Source: GW2011-AR15 sp964512765
GTDB taxonomy: Archaea > Nanobdellota > Nanobdellia > Woesearchaeales > GW2011-AR15
Direction of reading: 5' to 3'
Assembly (NCBI GenBank): GCA_964512765.1
Contig: CAZEKF010000019.1
Location: 1 to 24,431 of the forward strand
Length of the DNA: 24,431 bases
This document shows, piece after piece, positions 14,234 to 21,588 of this stretch; the stretch's first letter is position 1, and each line of letters starts with the position of its first letter. A program made the translations under genes and the position numbers. The notes beneath the pieces are model-generated. The model searched no databases, was not told the origin of the DNA, and saw only the letters and a list, made by a program, of their open reading frames with translations.

Positions 14234-14815
14234 ATGAAAACAAAAATTGTACTACTAATATTAGGAATAATGTTTATCAATGCGTGTACTACACCTCCTG
14301 AAACTGCTCAAAGAGCACAGGTTGGTAGCCAAGAAAGTGTAATGGAAAAAGATACAGGTTCTTTAACAAAAGTAATGTATGATAAAGACCAAAGTTTTTT
14401 TGAGTTTGAAGGATACGGACCAGGTAAAAGTCATTTAGGAACATTTGAACAAGGAGAAATGTATTTTTATTATAATGATGATAATGAACTTGTTAAGTTT
14501 GAAGGAACAATTAATCCTGCCTCAGTCAAATCTGACAGTGGTGGTCTTGATAATCATTTAAAGAATGAAGATTTTTTTAACATTAATGTATTTCCAAAGA
14601 TAACTGCTGTCTCAACAAGTATTGACAAAGAAAATGGAGAAATAACAGGTGACTTAACTTTTTTAGGCATTACAAAGGAGTTAGCATTCCCTGCCTCAAT
14701 AACAGATAAAAGTGTTGAAACAGACTTTGTGTTTGACACTGCCCAGTTTGGTATGAGTTACGCAGGTGTTAACCCTGAAGTTAGAGTTGCGTTTAAGTTT
14801 GTTGTGGCAGAATAA
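14234..14815 (+). CDS. YceI-family lipoprotein
   Basis: A 193-residue exported protein. Residues 1-17 are a signal peptide ending in INAC, a lipobox with Cys18 as the probable lipid anchor. A Thr/Gln-rich linker follows to about residue 45. The rest is a YceI-like lipocalin-fold domain: FEFEGYGPGKSHLGTFEQGEM, FEGTINPASVKSDSGGLDNHLKNEDFFNI, FPKITAVST, GDLTFLGITKELAFP and FGMSYAG. YceI proteins bind isoprenoid-like lipids in a beta-barrel, and some respond to stress. The ligand here is unknown. It has its own promoter and lies 42 nt before the ZIP transporter. Confidence 0.88.
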   Translation: MKTKIVLLILGIMFINACTTPPETAQRAQVGSQESVMEKDTGSLTKVMYDKDQSFFEFEGYGPGKSHLGTFEQGEMYFYYNDDNELVKFEGTINPASVKSDSGGLDNHLKNEDFFNINVFPKITAVSTSIDKENGEITGDLTFLGITKELAFPASITDKSVETDFVFDTAQFGMSYAGVNPEVRVAFKFVVAE

Positions 14816-14825
14816 CTCAATAAAA

Positions 14826-14833
14826 TATAAAAG
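14826..14833 (+). promoter_or_regulatory. TATA box for the ZIP transporter gene
   Basis: TATAAAAG is centred about 29 nt before ATG 14858, a near-ideal archaeal TATA box for a leaderless transcript. Confidence 0.6.
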
Positions 14834-14857
14834 TAGAAGATTATTTACTTATCAAAC

Positions 14858-15604
14858 ATGTCTGTAATTGTATATTCACTAGCAAGTGTTCTTATAGTTA
14901 GCTTATTAGCTTTTGCTGGTTTGTTTACTTTTTCTTTGAAAGCAAAGAAACTCAAAAAATTAATTTTATTTTTAGTAAGCTTTTCAACAGGCGCATTACT
15001 TGGTGGTGCATTTATACATTTATTACCTGAAATAATTGAAGAAGTTGGGTTCACACTACAAGTTTCTTTATCGTTACTAGCCGGTATCATAATATTTTTT
15101 ATTTTAGAAAAATTCATTCATTGGCGTCATTGCCACATACCTACATCTAAAGACCATCCCCATCCGTTCGCGTTCATGAATTTAGTTGGTGATGGATTAC
15201 ATAATTTCATAGATGGAATGTTAATTACAGGAAGCTACATGGTAGATGTTAAACTAGGAATAACAACCACAATAGCTGTCCTGTTACACGAAATACCCCA
15301 AGAAATTGGTGACTTTGGCGTATTAATACACGCAGGTTTTAGCAAAACCAAAGCATTATTTTTTAATTTTTTATCAGCAGCAACAGCATTTTTTGGTGCA
15401 TTTCTGGCATTAGCAATTGGTCAGTCATCGCAAGGTTTTATCCAGTTATTAATACCTTTCACAACTGGTGGTTTTATCTATATTGCTTCTTCAGATTTGA
15501 TACCTGAATTACAGAAAACTATTGATCCTAAGAAATCTACAATGCAATTGATTGGAATAATTCTCGGTATTATGGTTATGATGAGTTTGTTGTTGTTGGA
15601 ATAG
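14858..15604 (+). CDS. ZIP-family divalent metal transporter
   Basis: A 248-residue membrane protein with about eight hydrophobic segments, importing zinc or other divalent metals into the cytoplasm. The two metal-site helices carry GDGLHNFIDG (H115, N116, D119) and HEIPQEIGDFG (H144, E145, E148). This is the binuclear site of ZIP transporters. The loop between helices 3 and 4 contains HWRHCHIP and KDHPHP, the usual His-rich metal loop. The N-terminal FSTGALLGGAFIHLLPE is also a family motif. The promoter is its own. The specific metal cannot be told from sequence. Confidence 0.93.
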   Translation: MSVIVYSLASVLIVSLLAFAGLFTFSLKAKKLKKLILFLVSFSTGALLGGAFIHLLPEIIEEVGFTLQVSLSLLAGIIIFFILEKFIHWRHCHIPTSKDHPHPFAFMNLVGDGLHNFIDGMLITGSYMVDVKLGITTTIAVLLHEIPQEIGDFGVLIHAGFSKTKALFFNFLSAATAFFGAFLALAIGQSSQGFIQLLIPFTTGGFIYIASSDLIPELQKTIDPKKSTMQLIGIILGIMVMMSLLLLE

Positions 15605-15655
15605 TACAATTACAATTTGTTTAGTTTTCTGGTTTTTTGACAGAATGTAATTGTA
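15605..15655 (+). terminator. Inverted repeat and T-tract after the ZIP gene
   Basis: TACAATTAC (15605-15613), right after the ZIP stop, matches GTAATTGTA (15647-15655) as a perfect 9-bp inverted repeat. Between the arms lies TTTTTT (15633-15638), the type of T-run where archaeal polymerase terminates. The assignment is tentative. Confidence 0.35.
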
Positions 15656-15682
15656 TATACTTCAAAAGAGTATTCGAAAAAA

Positions 15683-15689
15683 TTATAAG
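15683..15689 (+). promoter_or_regulatory. TATA box for the 51-residue membrane ORF
   Basis: TTATAAG is centred about 28 nt upstream of ATG 15714, the same spacing as the other leaderless genes here. Confidence 0.4.
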
Positions 15690-15713
15690 TATCCAGTAAA
15701 TCAGACAAATTAG

Positions 15714-15869
15714 ATGAACATAATTTTTCACTTTTTATTCAATTACATTATTATTGAACTTATTTTTGGTAATGTAGTTTCTTATCTAATTCTCATTTTA
15801 ATTTCATCTATTCTTCTTGATCTTGACCATGTTTATTATATAATTAAAAACAATATTATTATTATGTAA
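15714..15869 (+). CDS. 51-residue DUF457/YdjM-like membrane fragment or microprotein
   Basis: The ORF encodes a hydrophobic 51-residue peptide with HFLFNYIIIELIFGN near the start and a membrane segment ending in SSILLDLDHVYYIIK. The DLDH motif after the second hydrophobic stretch resembles the beginning of DUF457/YdjM-type membrane proteins (metal-dependent hydrolases), which are far longer. It therefore looks like the N-terminal piece of such a gene, cut off by a stop, yet its TATA box is intact. It overlaps the tail of the minus-strand microprotein gene by 34 bases. It may be a pseudogene or a genuine short protein. Confidence 0.45.
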   Translation: MNIIFHFLFNYIIIELIFGNVVSYLILILISSILLDLDHVYYIIKNNIIIM

Positions 15870-15982
15870 CTAAAAATTGTTGTAACAACAAAAGCATTTG
15901 TGATTAATTTTGATATCTTTTCTAATCTTGTGTGTTTTTCTTTGTGACCACAATTCTTACATTTGTATTTTAGCTTTGCCAT
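15836..15982 (-). CDS. 48-residue zinc-ribbon membrane microprotein
   Basis: The ORF reads MAKLKYKCKNCGHKEKHTRL, then a short helix and one long membrane segment (about residues 28-47, rich in Ile, Val and Phe). CKNC with the nearby His residues suggests a metal site on the cytoplasmic side. Its ATG overlaps the end of the methyltransferase gene by 13 bases in another frame, so it is translationally coupled to it and probably co-functional. Function is unknown. Confidence 0.55.
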   Translation of the reverse strand: MAKLKYKCKNCGHKEKHTRLEKISKLITNAFVVTTIFSYIIIILFLII

Positions 15983-16536
15983 TTTCTAAATTTAAACCTT
16001 AATTCTGAATATATGTTTCCAATAGAAAAACTAACCATTTGTCTTAACGTAATGTTTCTTTCGTCCAATTGACCAATAGCATTAATTTTTCTAAATTTAT
16101 GTATCGTGAAATTAGGTATCAACCTTCCAATAGTAGTTGGTGTTGCTTTGGTTTCTATGATCTCCCATTCTTTTTTATCTAATGAACTATGATAACCTTT
16201 GCCTTTATAGAATGGTCTAAATGATTGAAAACTAAACTTTGTTTTATGGTCAATAACTTCAAAGTTGCATGGTGAATTGTAATAAGGAACTCTTATCTCT
16301 AACGTACCTGACTTTTTAATAATCCTATGAATTTCATTCATAATCTTGGTTATTTCTTCGTAATAAAAGTGTTCTAGAACGTGACTTGCTAAAATATAGT
16401 CAAATTCATTGTCTTTAAATGGGTAAGGAAATTTAAGCATGTCATGTTTTACTTCTGCAAGTCCAAGTTCACTGAAATCTAAGTTTACCCATCCTTTTCT
16501 ATGGTCTGTTCCACAACCTAAATTTAGTTTTTTCAT
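15970..16536 (-). CDS. SAM-dependent methyltransferase (class I, type 11)
   Basis: A 188-residue protein starting MKKLNLGCGTDHRKGWVNLD. This is motif I with the SAM-binding LGCG and the acidic residue ending strand 2. KFPYPFKDNEFDYILASHVLEHF is motif II/III with the typical LEH of methyltransferases acting in surface-sugar and small-molecule pathways. IIKKSGTLEIRVPYY is the post-III region. The C-terminal half is basic. It overlaps the RHH-like gene by ATGA and the zinc-ribbon microprotein by 13 bases, so the three form a compact operon. A nearby GT2 glycosyltransferase hints at polysaccharide or glycan modification, which is inference. Confidence 0.85.
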   Translation of the reverse strand: MKKLNLGCGTDHRKGWVNLDFSELGLAEVKHDMLKFPYPFKDNEFDYILASHVLEHFYYEEITKIMNEIHRIIKKSGTLEIRVPYYNSPCNFEVIDHKTKFSFQSFRPFYKGKGYHSSLDKKEWEIIETKATPTTIGRLIPNFTIHKFRKINAIGQLDERNITLRQMVSFSIGNIYSELRFKFRKWQS

Positions 16537-16688
16537 TTTTCGTTCTTTCTTTTGTCAGCTAATTCAATTATTGCATTATTAACAAATTCTGATGGTTTTT
16601 CACCATCTTTTAAACTTTCTAATATTAGCTTTCTCCTATCTTCGTTCAATGACACTCCTGTTGGAATGTCTTTTAATTTTTGTTTCAA
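16533..16688 (-). CDS. 51-residue RHH (CopG-like) microprotein with TTG start
   Basis: The frame begins at TTG 16688 with AGGTGAT (16699-16693) as SD. A stop codon directly precedes the TTG, so no longer start is possible. The peptide has a short beta-like GVSLN, a helix EDRRKLILESL, a turn DGEKPSEF, and a second helix VNNAIIELADKRK. That is the size and pattern of a ribbon-helix-helix DNA-binding domain. The last bases overlap the methyltransferase start (ATGA). A regulator of its own operon, or an antitoxin-like protein without a visible toxin, would fit. Confidence 0.6.
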   Translation of the reverse strand: MKQKLKDIPTGVSLNEDRRKLILESLKDGEKPSEFVNNAIIELADKRKNEK

Positions 16689-16699
16689 TTATATCACCT

Positions 16700-16861
16700 G
16701 TATGTTTAATTCTTTTAGTATTTATATTTTTTTTCAATCCTTGGTTTCCTCTTTATGTTATTAATGTATTTTTATCAATATTTAGTATGATTAAAAGAAT
16801 TCATTTAAGTCTTCCTCTAAGATTTCTGTTTCTAATTTACTATTATGTTACATATTTATAA
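16700..16861 (+). pseudogene. Possible C-terminal remnant of a GT2-type membrane glycosyltransferase
   Basis: In one plus-strand frame the translation contains FFFNPWFPLYVINVFLSIF and KRIHLSLPLRFLFLIYYYVTY before TAA at 16859-16861. The pattern of two hydrophobic stretches separated by a basic loop resembles the C-terminal membrane end of some GT2 glycosyltransferases. No N-terminal part exists upstream on this strand, so if real it is a remnant. AT-rich DNA can produce such hydrophobic reading by chance. Confidence 0.25.
16721..16726 (-). promoter_or_regulatory. TATA-like box for the RHH-methyltransferase operon
   Basis: On the minus strand TATAAA (within AAATATAAATAC) lies about 35 nt upstream of the TTG start. 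It would allow a short leader that includes the SD at 16699-16693. Confidence 0.4.
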
Positions 16862-17560
16862 TTAATATTTCCCAAACTCATAATCAAATATTTTCTTTCT
16901 AATCTTCACAATAAAGAATCTGTATAGTTCAGAATAAATCCCTTTCGTTAATAATTTAAAAGAACCTTCTTTAACGTTTCGTCTTGGTGAATTATAAACT
17001 GATAAATTCATAAAAAATTTGTACTTTGCACCAGCTTTCACAGCTCTTTGCGCTAAATCATGTTCTTCTGCTAGTAATAAAGTTTCATCGTAACCTTTGA
17101 TTTTATTAAACAGCTTTTTCTTAATAAACAAACACTGGCCAGACACATGCGGCATAAATGGAATAACCAAATAGTTGCCCCAGTTTTTAATTATGTAATA
17201 TATTTTATGCGATAGTTTGTTTGAATCTGGTAATATCTTTGGACATGCTATATCTAAGTTTTTTTCTTCAATTTTTTTCATAAAAATATCTAGAAACCGT
17301 TTATCTTTCATAACAACATCAGCATCTAAGAACAGTAAATCTCCTTTTGCAACTTTAGCTCCATTGTTCCTTGCTTTTGGTGGTTTACATCCTTTAACTA
17401 ACTTACAATTGTATTTTTTTGCAATTGTTTTGGTTTTCTTACTTAACTTAGTATCAGATATAATAACTTCATAATCTTTGTATGTCTGATTTTTTATTGA
17501 ATCTAACAAAACAGGGAGAAATTTTTCCTCATTCAAAGCAGGTATAACAATTGATATCAT
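16862..17560 (-). CDS. Family 2 glycosyltransferase
   Basis: A 232-residue GT-A fold glycosyltransferase, using a nucleotide-sugar or dolichol-phosphate-sugar donor. It starts MISIVIPALNEEKFLPVLLDS. ARNNGAKVAKGDLLFLDADV contains the metal-binding D79-A-D81. SGQCLFIKK and GYDETLLLAEEHDLAQRA (the acidic catalytic region) follow, then a basic C-terminus (RNVKEGSFKLLTKGIYSELYRFFI). There is no membrane segment, so it is probably cytoplasmic or peripheral. It shares a single palindromic TATA box with the divergent radical SAM gene. Confidence 0.9.
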   Translation of the reverse strand: MISIVIPALNEEKFLPVLLDSIKNQTYKDYEVIISDTKLSKKTKTIAKKYNCKLVKGCKPPKARNNGAKVAKGDLLFLDADVVMKDKRFLDIFMKKIEEKNLDIACPKILPDSNKLSHKIYYIIKNWGNYLVIPFMPHVSGQCLFIKKKLFNKIKGYDETLLLAEEHDLAQRAVKAGAKYKFFMNLSVYNSPRRNVKEGSFKLLTKGIYSELYRFFIVKIRKKIFDYEFGKY

Positions 17561-17586
17561 TCTTATAATTTGATTTTCATCACAAA

Positions 17587-17592
17587 TTATAA
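17587..17592. promoter_or_regulatory. Palindromic TATA box shared by the GT2 and radical SAM genes
   Basis: TTATAA is its own reverse complement. Its centre (17589.5) is exactly 29.5 bases from the first base of both start codons (17560 on minus, 17619 on plus). The flanks read AAATTATAAAAC on one strand and GTTTTATAATTT on the other. Neither gene has an SD. Confidence 0.55.
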
Positions 17593-17618
17593 AACTATCT
17601 GTCTTTTACCAAAAATAA

Positions 17619-19073
17619 ATGAATTATACTATATTAGACTGTTACACTGATGAACCTTCTGGGTTAGGCGTGCCTCCCTATTTAGGAACATATCCAAGAT
17701 ACATTTATGGTATGTTAAAAACTCAAGGACATAATCCTATGTATATCACAATTGATGATCTAAGATTAAACTTAATCTATAACAACAAAATCAAAGAAGT
17801 TACTGAAAAAGATAAGACAAACATTAGAATATACAACATAACAAGAAAGGATATTTCTAAAGTATTACAAGAAACAGATGTTTTGATTATTATTTTAGGT
17901 GTTCATGTACCTGGTAAATACCTTTCTGCAATACCAGGAACTTTAAGAGAAATAACACCTTTACTTAATAAGTTACGATGTAAAAAAATCCTTACTGGCC
18001 CTGCTGTTTATGGTACACAGTTAGAAGGTGGGAAACGTTCAGAAAAAATTAGTTTTCAAGGTGAAATAAAACATTATAATTTTAGCTTTAACAGTAAACT
18101 TCAAGAATATGCTGTTAAAGGTACTGAAATAATTAAACAAATACCTGATCATAGAATTATTGAAATAGAAACAGGTCGAGGATGTAATGTAGGAAAATGT
18201 TCATTCTGTACTGAACCTTTAAAAAACAGATTTATTAACAGAAAAACAGATCATATTGTTAAAGAAATAAAAACATTTTACGAATTAGGTTGTAGATATT
18301 TCAGGTTAGGTAAACAAAGTGATTTTTATTCAATTGAAGATCCTATTAAGTTATTAAAAACAATAAGAAAACAATGTCCAGACATCACAGTATTACACAT
18401 TGATAATGTTAACCCTGTTAGTGTTATTTCTAATAAAGGTATAGAAATCACAAAAGCTATTGTTAAATATTGTACAGAAGGTAACGTTGCAGCTTTTGGT
18501 ATAGAAAGTTTTGACCCTGTTGTTGTTAAAGAAAACACTTTAAACTGTAAACCAAACATTGCAATGAAAGCCATAGAAATAATTAATAAATATGGTTCAG
18601 AAAAAGGTTCAAATGGAATGCAAAAGTTCCTTCCAGGGATTAACATAATATTTGGTCTAGGTCATGAAACTAAAAAAACACATGAACATAACATAAAAGC
18701 CTTAAAAGAAATATATGACATGGGTTGGTTACTAAGACGTATAAACATTAGACAAACAGCTATTCTTCCAAACACAAAAATGGAAAAAGAGTTTGGAAGT
18801 AAATATCTAAGAAAAAACAAGAAATATTATTGGAAATGGCGTAATGAAATCAGGCAAAAGATTGATTATCCAATGTTAAAAAGATTAGTACCAAAAAATA
18901 CAATACTGAAAGATGTTTATACAGAAATTTACGATGGTAAAACAACTTTCTGTAGACAAATAGGTACGTATCCATTAATAGTTGGTATCAAACAAAGACT
19001 GCCATTAAAACAATTCTATAATGTAAAAATAACAGATCATATGTTAAGAAGTGTTACTGCACAAGTTATCTAA
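17619..19073 (+). CDS. Radical SAM protein, COG1031-like, with CX4CX2C motif
   Basis: A 484-residue protein. The N-terminus (DCYTDEPSGLGVPPYLGTYP) and a B12-binding-like Rossmann region through VLIIILGVHVPGKYL are those of the archaeal COG1031 family. ETGRGCNVGKCSFCTEP carries the [4Fe-4S] cysteines C189, C194 and C197. RYFRLGKQSDFYS, AAFGIESFDP, GINIIFGLGHETKKTHEHN and LLRRINIRQTAILP follow, as in the radical SAM barrel. The spacing CX4CX2C differs from the common CX3CX2C. The helix-hairpin-helix tail I associate with the family is not seen; the protein stops soon after LRSVTAQ. The reaction is unknown. Its stop overlaps the convergent vWA gene by four bases. Confidence 0.8.
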   Translation: MNYTILDCYTDEPSGLGVPPYLGTYPRYIYGMLKTQGHNPMYITIDDLRLNLIYNNKIKEVTEKDKTNIRIYNITRKDISKVLQETDVLIIILGVHVPGKYLSAIPGTLREITPLLNKLRCKKILTGPAVYGTQLEGGKRSEKISFQGEIKHYNFSFNSKLQEYAVKGTEIIKQIPDHRIIEIETGRGCNVGKCSFCTEPLKNRFINRKTDHIVKEIKTFYELGCRYFRLGKQSDFYSIEDPIKLLKTIRKQCPDITVLHIDNVNPVSVISNKGIEITKAIVKYCTEGNVAAFGIESFDPVVVKENTLNCKPNIAMKAIEIINKYGSEKGSNGMQKFLPGINIIFGLGHETKKTHEHNIKALKEIYDMGWLLRRINIRQTAILPNTKMEKEFGSKYLRKNKKYYWKWRNEIRQKIDYPMLKRLVPKNTILKDVYTEIYDGKTTFCRQIGTYPLIVGIKQRLPLKQFYNVKITDHMLRSVTAQVI

Positions 19074-20023
19074 GGCAACGCTCTAAACTTTGTATTAAGT
19101 AAACCCCATTCTAGTAAAAGAAGAATTACAGCGATTATAAATAATAATGGTAAGGTATCATATGACACTTTTCCTTGTTCACTTTTATTTTCTATTTCTT
19201 TTAATGCTAACGAAATTTCTGCTGAACTTTCCACGTCATAATAACTTCCTCCTGTGTCCTGCGCAATTTTTTCAAGAGTCACTTTATCATACGCAGCAGG
19301 TAAATTTAGTTCATCTAAGTAACCTGCTTTTGCTGACCCTGTACCCACTGCAATTGTGTGAACAATAACATGGTTAAGCTTAACATAATCCAAAGCAATA
19401 TCTACACCTTCCTCAATAAAAGTACCTGCTGTATCAGAACCGTCTGTTATTAAGATTATTGATTTTGCTTCGTCAATATTATCAAACAAATTAACAGAAG
19501 TTATTAATGCAGAACCAATGTCTGTACCACCTGACAATTCAATATCAATGTTCGAAATAGCACGTCTAACATTACCCATGCTCGATGTCAACGGTGACTT
19601 TATATAAGAAACTCCTGAAAAAGATACAATCCCGATTTTCGTTTCTACATCTAATTTTTCTAAAAAAGATGTTGCAGCTTGCTTGGCTACTGCTAACCTG
19701 TTCGGTAAAACATCAGTGCTAACCATGCTTGCAGACGAGTCAATTGCAATAACATAATCTGTTATACTAACATTAGAATCATACCAAATAATCGGTTGAG
19801 CTATTATAAGTATTAAAAGGGATAAGATAATTAATCTAAGAATCAATTGAACCGTATTTTTTGTAATTAATTTGGTCCCTGTAACACGTTTCATTGCTGA
19901 AAAGTTTGCAAATTTAATAGCACGTTTTTTATTATGTTGAAAAAAATAAAAGTGTAACACAATGAGTACAGGAAGTAAAAAAAAAGATACTAATACTAAA
20001 GGCCTATTGAACACTATCTCCAT
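19070..20023 (-). CDS. BatA-like membrane protein with von Willebrand A domain
   Basis: A 317-residue protein. Two N-terminal membrane segments (about 9-27 and 57-78) carry the RP..L..F.LLPVL pattern of BatA/BatB proteins. A vWA domain (about 90-280) has a complete metal site: DSSAS (D95, S97, S99), T167 in SGGTDIGSAL and D194 in ITDGSD. A last membrane helix lies at about 293-310. Such proteins work with a MoxR AAA+ ATPase and a DUF58 protein in envelope stress or metal-insertion systems. The start overlaps the DUF58 gene by 10 bases. No MoxR gene is in this window. Confidence 0.9.
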   Translation of the reverse strand: MEIVFNRPLVLVSFFLLPVLIVLHFYFFQHNKKRAIKFANFSAMKRVTGTKLITKNTVQLILRLIILSLLILIIAQPIIWYDSNVSITDYVIAIDSSASMVSTDVLPNRLAVAKQAATSFLEKLDVETKIGIVSFSGVSYIKSPLTSSMGNVRRAISNIDIELSGGTDIGSALITSVNLFDNIDEAKSIILITDGSDTAGTFIEEGVDIALDYVKLNHVIVHTIAVGTGSAKAGYLDELNLPAAYDKVTLEKIAQDTGGSYYDVESSAEISLALKEIENKSEQGKVSYDTLPLLFIIAVILLLLEWGLLNTKFRALP

Positions 20024-20910
20024 CTTGCACCAATTTTAGTGAAAAATTTCAGCAAAGGATTAAAATACCTTTGGTCAGTTCGCAATTCTAATAACTTAGA
20101 TTTATTTTTATGAAATATTGTTCTTATCAGTTCTAACTGTTTTGCGTTATATTCGTTGTATAATTTACTGTATTGTTTTGCGTCAATGTAAATTTTTTCA
20201 TCAGAGTTTGGATCTTGCAATAATATTTGTCCTGCATCTTTTGGCAGTTCAATATCTCGAGGATCTCTGATCATTATACCAATAACTTCATGGACTTGTG
20301 ATATTATTTTTAAATATCTTTCTAGTTCTTTGCTCATGTCAATAAAATCACTAATAAGAAAAACTAATGCTTTTCTATCTAAAATTGACAATGTATGTTG
20401 TAGAGCTCTGCTAAAATCTTTTTTACCGCCATAGTTTTCTGGGTTTGTTATTTCTTTTGTATACAAATGAAACTGTTTTTTTCCCATTAAAGGTTTAACA
20501 ACCCTAGTTTTATTTCCGTTAAAAAGTCCAAACCCGACAGAGTTGCCTGATGATAACAGACCATAAAAGATTGAATTAACAACTTCAGACGCGTACTCAC
20601 ATTTTAACTTTTTTGTAGATGCAAATAACATACTCTCGCTTGTATCAATAATAAAAAACACGTTAAAGTTAATGTCGATCTTATATTCTCTTACTAGTAA
20701 CCGTTGCGATTTTTGTGACGCTCGCCAGTCTATCCTGATAGCATCGTCAAAAGATGTGTAGTCACGGAAATCTTCAAACTCAATACCGCGGCCTTTTAAT
20801 GATGAAACAAGCTCACCTGACATTGCATTCTGCAATATTTTTTTTTTAACACGTATTGTTAAATCTTTTATTGCAGGATATGTAGTTGCTTTGAATTCGT
20901 TTAATGGCAT
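20014..20910 (-). CDS. DUF58 protein (MoxR-associated)
   Basis: A 298-residue protein. SSLKGRGIEFEDFRDYTSFDDAIRIDWRAS, then RLLVREY, is the diagnostic DUF58 motif (about 38-76). The following vWA-like fold has DTSES (89-93) as an apparent metal site and FLISDFID further on. It usually forms a module with MoxR and BatA-type vWA proteins, and the BatA-like gene follows here with a 10-base overlap. The promoter TATA box is 26 nt upstream of the ATG, so this gene begins its own operon and is separate from ABCE1/DUF1461. Confidence 0.92.
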   Translation of the reverse strand: MPLNEFKATTYPAIKDLTIRVKKKILQNAMSGELVSSLKGRGIEFEDFRDYTSFDDAIRIDWRASQKSQRLLVREYKIDINFNVFFIIDTSESMLFASTKKLKCEYASEVVNSIFYGLLSSGNSVGFGLFNGNKTRVVKPLMGKKQFHLYTKEITNPENYGGKKDFSRALQHTLSILDRKALVFLISDFIDMSKELERYLKIISQVHEVIGIMIRDPRDIELPKDAGQILLQDPNSDEKIYIDAKQYSKLYNEYNAKQLELIRTIFHKNKSKLLELRTDQRYFNPLLKFFTKIGARWR

Positions 20911-20932
20911 AATAATAGACTGAGTATTTAAG

Positions 20933-20940
20933 TTATATAA
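20933..20940 (-). promoter_or_regulatory. TATA box of the DUF58-vWA operon
   Basis: TTATATAA, itself palindromic, is centred about 26.5 nt upstream of the DUF58 ATG at 20910. It fits a leaderless transcript and lies against the end of the DUF1461 gene. Confidence 0.6.
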
Positions 20941-20943
20941 ACA

Positions 20944-21588
20944 TTATGGTTTTTGAACGTTCTTTCTAAAAAGAGTTCCTGTTAGAATTAACAAAATTGC
21001 TTTTGCAAAAGTTTTAACCATTATTACCCATGATATGTTTATAAAAAAAACATCTGGAAATAAAGACTTTAAATTACTAACATTAGAATCAAACGCATAG
21101 TTTCCAGTGAAAAAAAGTTCGTGAAATTTCTGAAAAATAAAGTCAAATCCTGTAAAAAAATACATTAGGGAGAATAAAGCAATAATTGTAACGGTGAATA
21201 ATCCTGAATAAAACAATGTTTGTGAAAAAAATTGTATTAGCTCTTTTTTATTAAACAAATAAAATAATATTAAGATAATCCAAAACATTGCCAGACTAAT
21301 ATGATAAACAAACTGTGTTTTTTGTATTAATAATTTAACATCATACAAATGACTTTGTTCTTTTTCATTTAAAAAATTGTTATCCAACTCGTTATTTGAC
21401 TTAAAATAACCAAGAATATTGTTTGTTGCGTTCAATGCTTGTTCCTTTGAAAATTTTTCATAAATGTTGTATTGTACGAATTTTTTATCATAATAGTTGA
21501 GGTTATACATTTGTGAGAATAATGAAGATACTAAAACAACAACAAAAACTGAAACTATTGTTAATACTAAACTTATTTTTTTAAGCAT
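20944..21588 (-). CDS. DUF1461 integral membrane protein
   Basis: A 214-residue protein from ATG 21588 (MLKKISLVLTIVS). An in-frame ATG at 21618 would add MNKKPKVNII but lies deep in the ABCE1 coding end. The inner start overlaps the ABCE1 stop by eight bases and follows AAAGGT, so I prefer it. Four membrane segments are visible (about 4-24, 93-110, 122-142 and 185-207). A long extracytoplasmic loop carries YYDKKFVQYNIYEKFS. FDFIFQKFHELFFTGNYAFD followed by LFPDVFFINI is the DUF1461/TIGR01906 signature. Function is unknown. It is co-transcribed with ABCE1. Confidence 0.82.
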   Translation of the reverse strand: MLKKISLVLTIVSVFVVVLVSSLFSQMYNLNYYDKKFVQYNIYEKFSKEQALNATNNILGYFKSNNELDNNFLNEKEQSHLYDVKLLIQKTQFVYHISLAMFWIILILFYLFNKKELIQFFSQTLFYSGLFTVTIIALFSLMYFFTGFDFIFQKFHELFFTGNYAFDSNVSNLKSLFPDVFFINISWVIMVKTFAKAILLILTGTLFRKNVQKP

